A DNA stretch of 40,723 bases from Phycisphaerae bacterium (GCA_016782865.1 JADHXR010000061.1:1-40723); one strand, 5' to 3'; positions 9,183 to 18,897 are shown, counted from the stretch's first letter. The notes: a model not told the origin generated them from the letters alone. Numbers and translations: made by a program.

Positions 9183-12100
9183 TATCGATCCCCTTTGACC
9201 TCAACCTCTGCAGTCATTGTATTATCCGATATGTCTTCTTCTCCTGCGACCGGAGCTATATTCGCCTTCAGAATGTGCTTTCCCGGTGGAATATTGGTGG
9301 TGTCCCAATTGAAGGTGACGCTGGTTGTGGAGTTGAAAGGGCCGAAATATAAAAAAGCTTTTGCATTGCGCATACTTGGATTTCCCTCAGCCCCGATCAG
9401 AGCATCAGCGTAACCATCGTTATTAATATCTCCTACTGAAATATCTGCACCAAAATAAATAGTACTCTCCTCAGGATCGAAAATATGATCGGAATCCGAA
9501 TCCATCGAGTTCTTGTCATTTCCGTAAAACAAATAGGCACGTCCATGATTGACAGGATAACGGGGATAGGGTGCTGCACCAACAAGGATATCTCCATAGC
9601 CGTCTTTATTGAAATCGCCGCATTCTATATCACCTCCCGACATGCAACTTCCAATTTCTCCATGTAAAACCAGGTCAGGCGGCCTATTTCCATCGAAGTT
9701 TCTGCTACCCCACCAGATATAGACTTCTCCACGTCTTTGATTAGCATACCTTGCGCCGATGATCACCTCACAGAATCCATCATTATCTATGTCGTATAGA
9801 TCCAACGATGCGCCCATCTCATCACCAGCGTGATTTCCCCTGAAAACATAATCGCATTTCGTGTCCATCTTATCTTTTGTGTTTCCAAAGAAGAAATATG
9901 CGGCACCATTATTCTCTTTTCCACCTGCGTGACGTGCGCCCACAAGGACATCAACATATCCATCTCCATTTACATCTCCACCGACATCGATCTTTCGCCC
10001 AAACCATCCCTGAATATATATTTGCCCTGAATCATACGGAACTGTTTGTATGCCTCCTGGGAAACCTTCTCCTTCGAAAATGCAATCTGCAATTGTATCT
10101 ATTGGATTTCCACCCCAGAAGAGATAAGCTCGTCCTCTTCCTTTATCATAAAGCTGGCCTCCTACAAGTATGTCAACAAATCCATCATGATCGATATCTT
10201 GCATAGCCACTGGAAGCCCAAAGGCAGATACAGTCCCTTTTTCACCGTCAAGAACTATATCGGCAACACTATCCATATCCTGGCCGCCATAAAACACATA
10301 TACACGTCCATCCATGTTGTTATGCTTAAATGCCCCAATCACCACATCGTCACATCCGTCGTTGTTGATATCAGCAAACATACCCGACTGATCGCCAAAG
10401 CGATCTCCTTCGTTTTCTCCCTCAAAGCATACATCCGGAGAAGACCAATCGACTTGCATCTTGCCTGTGCCCAAAAAGAGCATATGCCGGCCGGTATAAT
10501 TCTTCCAGGTGACGTCATTTATCATAATGTCACTGAATCCGTCATTGTTTACATCACCATCAATTCGGACATTACAGAATATCGCTCCTTCCTGTTTTTC
10601 AATCTTAAACAATTGATAGTTATTTCCTTCGCCAGTCCAGCCTTCTGCCAAAGCCATCTCTCTGCTGGCTATTTCTTTTCTGGAGGTTACCTCAATTAAT
10701 ACAACACGAAACGTCTCTCTTCGGGTGCCTTGATTGGTTATAGTAATTATGACGGGAACAGTCTCACCTTGTTTGCAGGTTGAAGGGGCTGATATATCCG
10801 TGACGGCGACATCGTGAACAGGACTAGATTGCTCGCCCTTGGATACATCTCCTGCTTGTCCCTTCTTTTGATTAATCTGTTTCAATAGCTCTGCCGTATC
10901 GGTCAGATCTAAATCCTCGGCCCACCAGAGGGCTGTGCGGCCTTCCTTATCCTTGACTGTCGCGTCAGCACCTGTTTCGATCAGCAGTTTGGCAATATCT
11001 TCTTGTTTGGCGATGACCGCCCGATGCAATGGCGTCCAGCCCCAGTTGTCCTGGGTGTTTGGTTTGGCACCACGATTAATGAGCAATTCGGCTATATCCG
11101 CCATGCCTTGCCAAGCTGCCAAGTGCAAGGGGGTGTAACCATCGTTGTCCTGAATATTCAAACCCGCTCCCTTATCGATTAGAAGCTTGGCATTGCCGGT
11201 TCGCCAGAACAGGATGGCACAGTGTAAAGGTGTGAAGCCGTTTCGGTCCTTGGCGTCCCGCTGGGAGATGTCCAATGTCTGGGTGAACAGGGCCTTGAAG
11301 TCCTTGGCTGTGCTGTTTGCTGCGGCCCGGTGCAACATATTCTTGCCGTCAGAAGCCTTGGCGCCTTTGGATTCGAGCAATTGAGCGATTTCCTTGTTTT
11401 CGTTTTCGATGGCAATGTCCAGGGCCGTTTTGCCCTGATTGTCCCTGGTGCGGATGTCTGCTCCCTTATCAACAAGTAGTTTGGAAACAGCATAGCCAGA
11501 CCCATATACATAATGCAGCCTTGTGCTACCATCATTATCTTTCGCATTGATATCAGCTCCATGAGAAAGCAGAAGATCGACTATTTCGGTCTGCCATGCA
11601 TAGTGCAGAGGTGCATAGCCGTCAGGATCCTTGATGTTTGTGTCAGCCCCGAGTTCCAGCAACAGCTTGGCTGCATCCATATTCCCCCAACTTAAAGCAT
11701 TGTAGAGAGCCGTTGCCGGACCTTTATTGATGTTGGCACCCTTGGACATGAGGAATCTGGCAATATCCTTGTTACCATTCCATATAGCCTCCTTTAGAGG
11801 TGTCCAATTATCCGCGTTTACATCGCTACCCCGAGAAACCAATAATTCAACAAGTCCTTTGTGGCCAGTTCTGCATGCTATATGAAGGGCTGTCCTGGCT
11901 TCGGAGTCCTTTTGGGCCATAGTGACCCCCTGATCCAGAAGATAGGTGACTACTTCAATGCGGCCTCTGGTAGTCGCAGCTATCAAGAAGTCAAACCCTT
12001 TTTCTTTCAAGGCGTCTTGCTTGGGTCGCGTCTCCACATACTGTTTCACTTTGGCCAAGTCCCCCAGATAAGCCGACATGCCAACTGTCGAGGTATCCGC

Positions 12101-14896
12101 CCCCTTGTCGATCAGCATCTCAACGATTGGCTTGCGCCCGGATATCAGGCACTGATCTGCAAGTGCCTCACCCTTCTTGTTCTTGATATGGATATCCGCT
12201 CCGCGCGAAATCAGTAGCTCAATGGTCTTTAGGTGATCACCCTGGGCTGCCATGAATAGAGCTGTGTCTCCTGCTTTATTCCCTGCATTGATATCTGCAC
12301 CTTTATCGAGGAGCTGCCCAATGAGATCGTCCCTTCCCCTGCGGGCTGCTATATGCAAGGGGTATTGGCCTTCCTTATCGGCGGCATTTACCTCTGCACC
12401 AGCATCTACGAGATCTTTGACAATGTTCCATCGACGCCCCTGCAGGGCAAGTTGCAGAAGAGTATTACCGTTATTATCTTTGGCATTGGCATCAGTTTCT
12501 TTCTCAAGGAGCAGCTTGATTACATCCGCCTGTCTACTTTGTACCGCCAGATGTGCGGGTGTTTGGCCGTCATTGTTTCTGGCGTTGACGTCAGCCCCTT
12601 TGGCGATAAGCAGTTCTACCACTTCCCTAAGACCTTTTTGGGCTGCAAGATGCAGGAGGGTATTGCCGTCATTACCTATTGCATTAACATCCGCCCCTTT
12701 CTCAAGGAAAGTCTTCAGGGTCTCTATGTCTCCCGCACTCACGGCGACATGGATTGTAGAAACTGTCGCCCCATTGTCTTTGAGCAGACCCACAACATCA
12801 GTGCGTTTTTGACTCAAAGCCACGTCTAAAGGATTTAAACCTATGCGATTATGGATTCTGGCATCAGCCCCTCTGCTGATAAGCAATCCAACAATATCCC
12901 TTCCAGCAGTTCCAGACCTTACTGCGTAGTGCAAGGGAGTATCTCCGTCTCCGTTTACCACGTTGATATTTGCACCGTTGGCAATCAATAGTCCTACAAC
13001 ATCCATGTGGCCTTGTTCTGCTGCCCAATGCAGAGCTGTGGTTCTGTCAGTCAAGAAAGTTTCTACATTTTCAGCCGGTTCCGGCTCAGACATTGCATGA
13101 ACTCTTTGATGTATCACCGGATCCCATCTACAAGCAGCATTAATGTCTATCCCTTTGGAGATTAGGGCCTTTACTTCGTCGATATTTCCTGCATATGCAG
13201 CCGTCCGAAGTTGCAATGGATGCTCAGTTTCCTTGGTTTGACAATATACAAGTGTAGTATCTTCGCCTCCTGCACCGTCATAGGGGAAACCTAAAAAACT
13301 CCAGCTTGGATAGACTTGGGGAACTAAGGAGGGCTTCCTGTTGGGTACTGCATATAGATGCAAAAGTGCCAGTGGTTCAACATAATCGAATTTGGTGTGG
13401 AGAGCGTTCTTGCTTGGGACAAAGCAATCCATATAGAGGCGATCCTTGAGTATGTTATCTCCGACCATTGAAGCCAATTCCAAGAACACTTTGACTCCTG
13501 TCTTTTGGTACAGTTCCAGAAACCCCAGAAGGATGTACGGGTCTGAGCACTTCGTGTCCATAGAGGCATTTGGTGTATCTCCAGGCGCTTCTCCAATCTC
13601 ACCGAAACCATTCCCTTTGGCAATATTACGAGCCATTTTCCACATGAGCTTGTCATTTGTGACTCGACATGCCAGAGCATAAGCCCAGAAGGTTATATGT
13701 GGGGTCGACATTGTTCTGACAACTGAGCCTTTGGGACCGTAGTAACCATCTTTTGTGTACACGTATCCTTCCAGACTTGTTCCGTCTGTGAGCATGGGAA
13801 CAAATACGTTTTCCTTCTCGCGGTATGCGCTCCTAGCCCAAGCCGTTAACTCCTCTAAGGCCCACTGCCGAAGCTCTGTGCCGTCATCCGCCAACAACTC
13901 ACCAGCCAACAGACAACTTATCCAGGCTCTGGTTTGGCCAGCCAATGCCAGGGAATACAAGGGAAAACAAGGAAAGAGTGTTCCCTCCAACACGTGTTGT
14001 TTAGGAAAGTCGTCAGCAAATTGAGATGTTGCCGGATCCGTCCCACGTTGTGTGAATACATACCCACTAATGCCTACTGCCGGGTCTCTGGTATCTACAT
14101 ACCGCTTAATGAGGCGTTTACCCCAGACAACGGGTTTCTTGTCCCCAGAGAGTACTGACAGCAGAGATGCAGCATAGCATAGATCACTACTTGTAGTAAT
14201 AAATGAACACGACCAGGAAAGCTGGCTCTTGAAGAATACAGGACCTCCCTCGTATTCCTGATCCCATGCTTCGGGAAGAGACATTTCTGTTCTCCCATGC
14301 CGATTCATATCCAGGTTTGACCAATCAAGGATATGAGCGGACCAGAAAGATTCAATGAACTGCTTTGTAGCTTCAGGATTAACCTCCCACATCAGCTCGT
14401 AGTAGGGATAATGACATTTCAGTTCATGATTGTATCCCGGTCCACGAGCACAGAGCTTATCTCCAAGGGCATCATAGGCAATATGTCCGCCCCAATACAG
14501 CAGCCCATTGGGGCTGCGAAGATTCTCAAATGCATATTCAATCGCCTCCACCGCTGCCTGTCGATATTTCGGATCACCGGTAACCTTGGTTAGCCCATCC
14601 AGTACCCGAAACAGATTCTGCTGAGACGCCAGGTTCGACAGATACCACACCTCACCGTTGTTTTTCCACTTCACTGGCTCGCGCGTGTGGATATTCAGGC
14701 CATCGACAAATAACGGAGTATGCTTCGGCCCATAGGTATCCCGCCCATACTTGAGCACGTTATCCGCAAACTCCCGCACGGCGTCGAGGTATTTGCTGCT
14801 TTTGTTTGGATCTGGCGTATCGGTGGCAAGGCAGATGGAGAACTGGCAAATAAGCAATATAGCCAACACGGCCCGATGTGCAAGTTGTTGTGTCAT
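9182..14896 (-). CDS. Giant secreted fusion: pectate-lyase-like barrel, ~24 ankyrin repeats, CARDB/FG-GAP propeller
   Basis: The frame opens at 14962, but ATG at 14896 is preferred: GGGAGGT lies 6 nt upstream and a signal peptide follows (RAVLAILLICQFSICLA). The product is 1904 residues. Residues ~30-560 look like an all-helical (alpha/alpha)-barrel carbohydrate-active domain; phrases such as FADNVLKYGRDTYG, TPLFVDGLN and LYWGGHIAYD recall family 2 pectate lyases, but this is a tentative reading. Residues ~580-1440 are about 24 ankyrin repeats (TALHWAAEQGHMDVVGLLIA and similar), including some worn ones. The last ~480 residues are the split CARDB domain with seven FG-GAP blades; blade six here keeps its first Asp (DFNKDGYGDIL). 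Ankyrin arrays in exported proteins are less usual. It is first in the FG-GAP operon, so it may be the ancestor of the shorter copies. Confidence 0.85.
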   Translation of the reverse strand: MTQQLAHRAVLAILLICQFSICLATDTPDPNKSSKYLDAVREFADNVLKYGRDTYGPKHTPLFVDGLNIHTREPVKWKNNGEVWYLSNLASQQNLFRVLDGLTKVTGDPKYRQAAVEAIEYAFENLRSPNGLLYWGGHIAYDALGDKLCARGPGYNHELKCHYPYYELMWEVNPEATKQFIESFWSAHILDWSNLDMNRHGRTEMSLPEAWDQEYEGGPVFFKSQLSWSCSFITTSSDLCYAASLLSVLSGDKKPVVWGKRLIKRYVDTRDPAVGISGYVFTQRGTDPATSQFADDFPKQHVLEGTLFPCFPLYSLALAGQTRAWISCLLAGELLADDGTELRQWALEELTAWARSAYREKENVFVPMLTDGTSLEGYVYTKDGYYGPKGSVVRTMSTPHITFWAYALACRVTNDKLMWKMARNIAKGNGFGEIGEAPGDTPNASMDTKCSDPYILLGFLELYQKTGVKVFLELASMVGDNILKDRLYMDCFVPSKNALHTKFDYVEPLALLHLYAVPNRKPSLVPQVYPSWSFLGFPYDGAGGEDTTLVYCQTKETEHPLQLRTAAYAGNIDEVKALISKGIDINAACRWDPVIHQRVHAMSEPEPAENVETFLTDRTTALHWAAEQGHMDVVGLLIANGANINVVNGDGDTPLHYAVRSGTAGRDIVGLLISRGADARIHNRIGLNPLDVALSQKRTDVVGLLKDNGATVSTIHVAVSAGDIETLKTFLEKGADVNAIGNDGNTLLHLAAQKGLREVVELLIAKGADVNARNNDGQTPAHLAVQSRQADVIKLLLEKETDANAKDNNGNTLLQLALQGRRWNIVKDLVDAGAEVNAADKEGQYPLHIAARRGRDDLIGQLLDKGADINAGNKAGDTALFMAAQGDHLKTIELLISRGADIHIKNKKGEALADQCLISGRKPIVEMLIDKGADTSTVGMSAYLGDLAKVKQYVETRPKQDALKEKGFDFLIAATTRGRIEVVTYLLDQGVTMAQKDSEARTALHIACRTGHKGLVELLVSRGSDVNADNWTPLKEAIWNGNKDIARFLMSKGANINKGPATALYNALSWGNMDAAKLLLELGADTNIKDPDGYAPLHYAWQTEIVDLLLSHGADINAKDNDGSTRLHYVYGSGYAVSKLLVDKGADIRTRDNQGKTALDIAIENENKEIAQLLESKGAKASDGKNMLHRAAANSTAKDFKALFTQTLDISQRDAKDRNGFTPLHCAILFWRTGNAKLLIDKGAGLNIQDNDGYTPLHLAAWQGMADIAELLINRGAKPNTQDNWGWTPLHRAVIAKQEDIAKLLIETGADATVKDKEGRTALWWAEDLDLTDTAELLKQINQKKGQAGDVSKGEQSSPVHDVAVTDISAPSTCKQGETVPVIITITNQGTRRETFRVVLIEVTSRKEIASREMALAEGWTGEGNNYQLFKIEKQEGAIFCNVRIDGDVNNDGFSDIMINDVTWKNYTGRHMLFLGTGKMQVDWSSPDVCFEGENEGDRFGDQSGMFADINNDGCDDVVIGAFKHNNMDGRVYVFYGGQDMDSVADIVLDGEKGTVSAFGLPVAMQDIDHDGFVDILVGGQLYDKGRGRAYLFWGGNPIDTIADCIFEGEGFPGGIQTVPYDSGQIYIQGWFGRKIDVGGDVNGDGYVDVLVGARHAGGKENNGAAYFFFGNTKDKMDTKCDYVFRGNHAGDEMGASLDLYDIDNDGFCEVIIGARYANQRRGEVYIWWGSRNFDGNRPPDLVLHGEIGSCMSGGDIECGDFNKDGYGDILVGAAPYPRYPVNHGRAYLFYGNDKNSMDSDSDHIFDPEESTIYFGADISVGDINNDGYADALIGAEGNPSMRNAKAFLYFGPFNSTTSVTFNWDTTNIPPGKHILKANIAPVAGEEDISDNTMTAEVEVKGDR

Positions 14897-14967
14897 GTTT
14901 TGACCTCCCATATACTGAGCCATCGTCTTGCGGCTGTGCGTAAATTCATGACGGCTTGTCACTGTGT

Positions 14968-14996
14968 ATCATACTATCGCTGGTAAATTCCCGCAA
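14968..14996 (-). promoter_or_regulatory. Candidate sigma-70 promoter for the FG-GAP operon
   Basis: On the minus strand, TTGCGG (14991-14996), a 17-nt spacer and TATGAT (14968-14973). The -10 matches 5 of 6 consensus bases; the -35 is weak. The predicted transcript start (~14961) leaves a leader of about 65 nt to the ATG at 14896. Confidence 0.45.
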
Positions 14997-15132
14997 TCGT
15001 TAATCAGTCCGCCAATACCGGCGGATACAAATTCCAGGGAAATAAAATCTAGCCGCGAATTCACACGAATCTACACAAATGTTTAAAGACTTTCCATGCA
15101 ATTGATGATTGATTATTGATAAATGATTATTC

Positions 15133-15225
15133 CTCTGCTTCTCTTCGTTCTCTGTGGCCCTTGTTATTGACTATTTACGATTTGATTATTGTTTTTCTCT
15201 GTGTTCTCTGCGGTCTCTGTGGCTA
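15133..15225. repeat. Two degenerate copies of a CTCTGTGG-type intergenic repeat
   Basis: 15133-15160 and 15197-15225 are related pyrimidine-rich sequences ending TCTCTGTGGC or TTCTCTGTGGC. Similar 'CTCTGTGNNCTCTGTGGCTA' phrases occur dispersed between genes in many bacterial genomes. The divergent intergenic space (14897-15461) otherwise holds the two promoters given separately and a GCGAATTCACACGAAT-like phrase at ~15053. No gene was seen in it. Confidence 0.5.
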
Positions 15226-15377
15226 ATAGAAAATGCAAAACAAACCCAAATCAAACCCGATTTCATAATCCCGCCGACAGAGGAGCGGGAAAACGACGAC
15301 CGGTTTTTGCCGTTGATGGCAGGGTTTGCTGGCGATTCGGTGCATCGCTGGCGGCCGGCGACAGGAGGGTTTTCAAA

Positions 15378-15406
15378 TTGACTTTGGGGCGGTTTTGGGC
15401 TATTCT
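15378..15406 (+). promoter_or_regulatory. Candidate sigma-70 promoter for the hydrazine-synthase-like operon
   Basis: TTGACT (15378-15383, 5 of 6), 17-nt spacer, TATTCT (15401-15406, 4 of 6). Predicted start ~15413, about 49 nt before the ATG at 15462. No other comparable site was seen in the gap. Confidence 0.5.
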
Positions 15407-15461
15407 TGGGGGGCGTTTTGTGGGCCAAGGGTACCTGGACAATTGCAGATGGGGCGCAGCT

Positions 15462-18400
15462 ATGAAAATGACGAAAACCGGCTTTGGAAACGGTATTCTC
15501 ACCGGCCTCTTAGTTTTTAGTCTGACTCTGTCGGTTTCAGGCTCGGCGGCGGCCGGGGCGCAGGCGCGCTCGGCCCGTCCCGGCAACGAACAGAAGATAC
15601 GATACCTGCTCGACTATGATTGCGAGCCGCTTCGTCTGGCCATAAATGACCTGATCGAAACATTCGACCCCGAGTATCCGAAAGGCCCCGAGTATCTCAG
15701 GCGTCTGGACGAGCTGAAAAAGGCGCGGGACGCGGCCCTGTCGCTCGATCGCAGAAGCGACTCGGCAAAATCCGAGCTGTTGAAACTAGCCCGCGAACTG
15801 CCAAAGCTGCAATACGATGCGCTCCTTTCCAATCCGCTGCTTGATTTCGATGAGCTGATCCTGCTTAAGCGCAAGCGCGGCCAGCTCGGCCTGCCGGTCA
15901 ACCACAAGTGCAATACGGGGATCGAACGGACAGGCTACGACAACGAGATCGCAGCGCTGGGACCGGTTCATCCTTCGGGCAAGATGAGAACGATCTTTCG
16001 CCCCGAGGGCCGGCGGTACGTCGGCGAGATCGATCTGCATTACGACGCCGAGAAGATGCTTTTCACGATGCCGACCGGTCCGACGTGGCAGATATTCGAG
16101 ATCGGCGCCGACGGGGCGGGCCTCAGACAGGTCTCCTCGGGCGAACATCCGGACGTGGACAACTTCGACGCGTGCTATCTGCCCGATGGTCGCATCGTGT
16201 ACGCCTCGACAGCTTCGTACACGGCGGTCCCCTGCTGGCACGGCAAGGAGCGGGCGTGCAATATCTACCTGATGGACGGCGACGGCTCAAACGTGCGGCA
16301 GTTGTGTTTCGACCAGGATCTCGACCTGCACCCGGCCGTGCTGCCGACGGGCCAGGTGATCTTCAGCCGATGGGACTACACCGGCCCGATGCACATTTAT
16401 CTGCGCCCGCTGATGGCGATGAACCCCGACGGGACGGGCCAGCGGGCGGTTTACGGGAGCAATTCCTATTGGCCCAACGCACTGTATTATCCGCGGGGAA
16501 TACCGGGGGCGCCGGGCAAGATCGTCGCGATCATCGCCGGTTATCACGGCGTGCCCCGGATGGGCGAGCTGGGATTGATCGACACGACCAAAGGCTCACA
16601 TGGCGCCAGCGGTTTCGTCCAGCGTATTCCCGGGCGCGGCAAGCCCGTCGAGACGGTCATCCGCGACAATCTGGTCGATAAGTCATGGCCCAAGTTCCTG
16701 CACCCCTTTCCGCTGAGCGACAAATACTTTCTCGTCGCCGCCCAGCTTGTGCAAAACGGTCCCTGGGGCATTTACCTTGTGGACGTGTTCGACAACATAC
16801 TGCCGATTTGCGTGCGACCCGAATTCGATCTCTTCGAGCCCATCCCGCTGGCCAGGACGCCGAAGCCGCCCGCTGTCCCCGACAGGGTGGACCTGGATCG
16901 AGACGACGCTGTTGTCTACCTCGACAACGTATACTCCGGACCGGGGCTCACGGGGGTCCCGCGCGGTACGGTTAAGAAGCTGCGGATCGTGGCGTATCAT
17001 TTCGGCTATCCGGGGATGGCGGGCCCCGACAAGATCGGCTGCGGAGGCCCCTGGGAGGTGATGCGGATCCTTGGCACGGTGGACGTTCACAAAGACGGCT
17101 CGGCGATGTTCGAAGTCCCGGCCAATACACCGCTGAGCATCCAGCCGCTCGATGAGCAGGGCAAGGCGGTCCAACTGATGCGGAGCTGGTTCACGGCGAT
17201 GCCGGGCGAGACGGTTTCATGCGTCGGATGTCACGAGCAGTCACAGCAAATCCCCGTGCTGCGGCAGAAACTGGCTGCGGCTCGCCCCGCCGCTCAGATC
17301 GAACCATGGTACGGTCCGCCGAGAGGTTTTGATTTTGAACGAGAGGTCCAGCCCGTGCTCGATGAGTATTGCACCGGCTGCCACAACGGCGAGACGCGCC
17401 CCGACGGCTCGGAGATCGCCGACCTGAGGTCGCAGCGCTATGCGAAAGACTATCGCGGGCGGGAGCTTACCAAGCTGGGACAGAACCGATTGCACCCGGT
17501 CGTGCGCAAGGCGCTCGGCGGAAGCCGGGTCAAGTACACACCCGCATACGAGGCGTTGCTCCCGTATATCCGCAGGGTAAATGTCGAGGACCACGTCGGC
17601 CTGCTCGTGCCCGGCGAATACCATGCCGATACGAGCGAGCTGATCCAGACGCTCAGCAAAGGTCATTACAATGTTCGCCTGGACGCCGAAGCCCGGGACC
17701 GGCTCGTCACGTGGATCGATCTGAACGGTCCCTGTCACGGCACCTGGGGCGAGGTGGGCCCGATACCGGAGGGCGCCGACCGGCGCCGGCGCGAGCTGCG
17801 ATTGCTTTACAACGGCCCGACTGAAGATCCCGAGGTGATTCCGGACTTAAAGGAATTGAGAATAGAGAATGAAGAACTGAGAATGAAGAATGGAGAGTTT
17901 AGAATTGAGAATTCTAAATTCAAAATTCAAGATTCAGAATTCAAAGCACCTTGTTCATCTGTGCTTTCGTTCAAGACTGTCACTGTGGACGGCGTGACAA
18001 TCAAGCTCGTGCGAATTGCCGCCGGCACGTTCGTGATGGGTGATCGGGAGAATCGGGCCGATGAAGGTCCGGCCGCCCGCGTCGAGATTGCCCGCGATTT
18101 CTGGATGGGGACCTGTGAGATCACCAACGAGTTGTACAACAAATTCGATCCCGACCACGACTCGGGGTACTTCTCCAAGCGTTTTCAGGGTCCGGACGGC
18201 CCGGGCCTGTCGCTTGCCGAGCCCCGCCAGCCCGCTGTTCGCGTATCGTGGCAGCGGGCGATCGAGTTCTGTCGCTGGCTTTCGCGCAAGATGGGCACGG
18301 AGTTCACGCTGCCGAGCGAGGCGCAATGGGAGTATGCGTGTCGCGCCGGTACGGTGATCGCACTTTCCTATGGCCACGTCGATGCGGATTTCACCCGCTG

Positions 18401-18890
18401 GGCTAACGTCGCCGATGCGTCGCTAAGCGTCAGCCCGAAACCAACGGGCGGCCTGGAATCAAACATTATCGCCCATTTCGGCAAAGGCATTTTGGAATCG
18501 GCCGTCTTCGGGGGCAACATCATCTGCGATGTACGTTTCGACGACAAGGCGATTGCAACGGCGGACGTGAGCAGCTACAAACCGAACGCATGGGGACTGT
18601 ATGACATGCACGGCAATGCAGCCGAATGGACCCGAACAACATACAAGGCGTATCCTTACAAAGACGACGACGGGCGCAACGGCCCGGCCGATTCGGGCAG
18701 AAAGGTCGTTCGAGGCGGTTCCTGGTGTGATCGTCCCCAAAGATGCCGGTCCGCCTTCCGCTTGAGCTACCCGGCATGGCAGCGCGTTCACAACGTGGGA
18801 TTTCGCGTCATTTGCGAGATAGAATCGCCGGATCAGAAATATGCAGCGTCCCCAAGGATCGCCAGTACCAACAAGACACAGAGTGACTGA
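15462..18890 (+). CDS. Hydrazine-synthase alpha-like di-heme cytochrome c fused to an FGE-sulfatase domain
   Basis: The frame opens at 15189, but ATG 15462 begins a signal peptide (GILTGLLVFSLTLSVSGSAAA), giving 1142 residues destined for the periplasm. Residues ~200-430 contain TolB/WD40-like blades (DNFDACYLPDGRIVYAS, NIYLMDGDGSNVRQL, TGQVIFSRWDYTG) typical of hydrazine synthase alpha-like proteins. Two c-heme sites follow: CVGCH (587-591) and CTGCH (637-641). Residues ~798-828 are a low-complexity linker made by a DNA repeat. Residues ~840-1135 are an FGE-sulfatase (SUMF1-like) domain: IAAGTFVMGD, LPSEAQWEYACRAG, NAWGLYDMHGNAAEW, VRGGSWC, GFRVI. A Trp-preceding Cys (PCWHG, Cys258) is shared with the next protein. 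Probably an electron-transfer or redox enzyme subunit; substrate unknown. Its stop is 7 nt before the next start. Confidence 0.85.
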   Translation: MKMTKTGFGNGILTGLLVFSLTLSVSGSAAAGAQARSARPGNEQKIRYLLDYDCEPLRLAINDLIETFDPEYPKGPEYLRRLDELKKARDAALSLDRRSDSAKSELLKLARELPKLQYDALLSNPLLDFDELILLKRKRGQLGLPVNHKCNTGIERTGYDNEIAALGPVHPSGKMRTIFRPEGRRYVGEIDLHYDAEKMLFTMPTGPTWQIFEIGADGAGLRQVSSGEHPDVDNFDACYLPDGRIVYASTASYTAVPCWHGKERACNIYLMDGDGSNVRQLCFDQDLDLHPAVLPTGQVIFSRWDYTGPMHIYLRPLMAMNPDGTGQRAVYGSNSYWPNALYYPRGIPGAPGKIVAIIAGYHGVPRMGELGLIDTTKGSHGASGFVQRIPGRGKPVETVIRDNLVDKSWPKFLHPFPLSDKYFLVAAQLVQNGPWGIYLVDVFDNILPICVRPEFDLFEPIPLARTPKPPAVPDRVDLDRDDAVVYLDNVYSGPGLTGVPRGTVKKLRIVAYHFGYPGMAGPDKIGCGGPWEVMRILGTVDVHKDGSAMFEVPANTPLSIQPLDEQGKAVQLMRSWFTAMPGETVSCVGCHEQSQQIPVLRQKLAAARPAAQIEPWYGPPRGFDFEREVQPVLDEYCTGCHNGETRPDGSEIADLRSQRYAKDYRGRELTKLGQNRLHPVVRKALGGSRVKYTPAYEALLPYIRRVNVEDHVGLLVPGEYHADTSELIQTLSKGHYNVRLDAEARDRLVTWIDLNGPCHGTWGEVGPIPEGADRRRRELRLLYNGPTEDPEVIPDLKELRIENEELRMKNGEFRIENSKFKIQDSEFKAPCSSVLSFKTVTVDGVTIKLVRIAAGTFVMGDRENRADEGPAARVEIARDFWMGTCEITNELYNKFDPDHDSGYFSKRFQGPDGPGLSLAEPRQPAVRVSWQRAIEFCRWLSRKMGTEFTLPSEAQWEYACRAGTVIALSYGHVDADFTRWANVADASLSVSPKPTGGLESNIIAHFGKGILESAVFGGNIICDVRFDDKAIATADVSSYKPNAWGLYDMHGNAAEWTRTTYKAYPYKDDDGRNGPADSGRKVVRGGSWCDRPQRCRSAFRLSYPAWQRVHNVGFRVICEIESPDQKYAASPRIASTNKTQSD
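17853..17945. repeat. Low-complexity 'AGAATTGAGAATTC'-type repeat inside the coding sequence
   Basis: The stretch alternates GAATGAAGAA, AGAATTGAGAATTCT, AAATTCAAAATTC and GATTCAGAATTC and is much richer in A/T than the flanks. It stays in frame and encodes a charged linker (ELRIENEELRMKN and so on) exactly between the cytochrome and FGE domains. Such AATTC arrays are a common dispersed intergenic repeat in some environmental genomes, which suggests they mark the place where two genes became fused. Confidence 0.75.
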
Positions 18891-18897
18891 GGCAGCA

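Noticed and set aside
44..14962. CRISPR-like or VNTR array
   Set aside because: The periodicity comes from FG-GAP and ankyrin protein repeats; the DNA units are diverged and have no uniform spacers.
15189..15461. Longer N-terminus of the first cytochrome
   Set aside because: It would translate an intergenic repeat and the promoter, and would bury the signal peptide inside the protein.
15908..16681. 257-codon overlapping frame inside the cytochrome gene
   Set aside because: High-GC shadow frame: Arg/Gly/Asp-rich with no domain, fully inside a well-supported gene.
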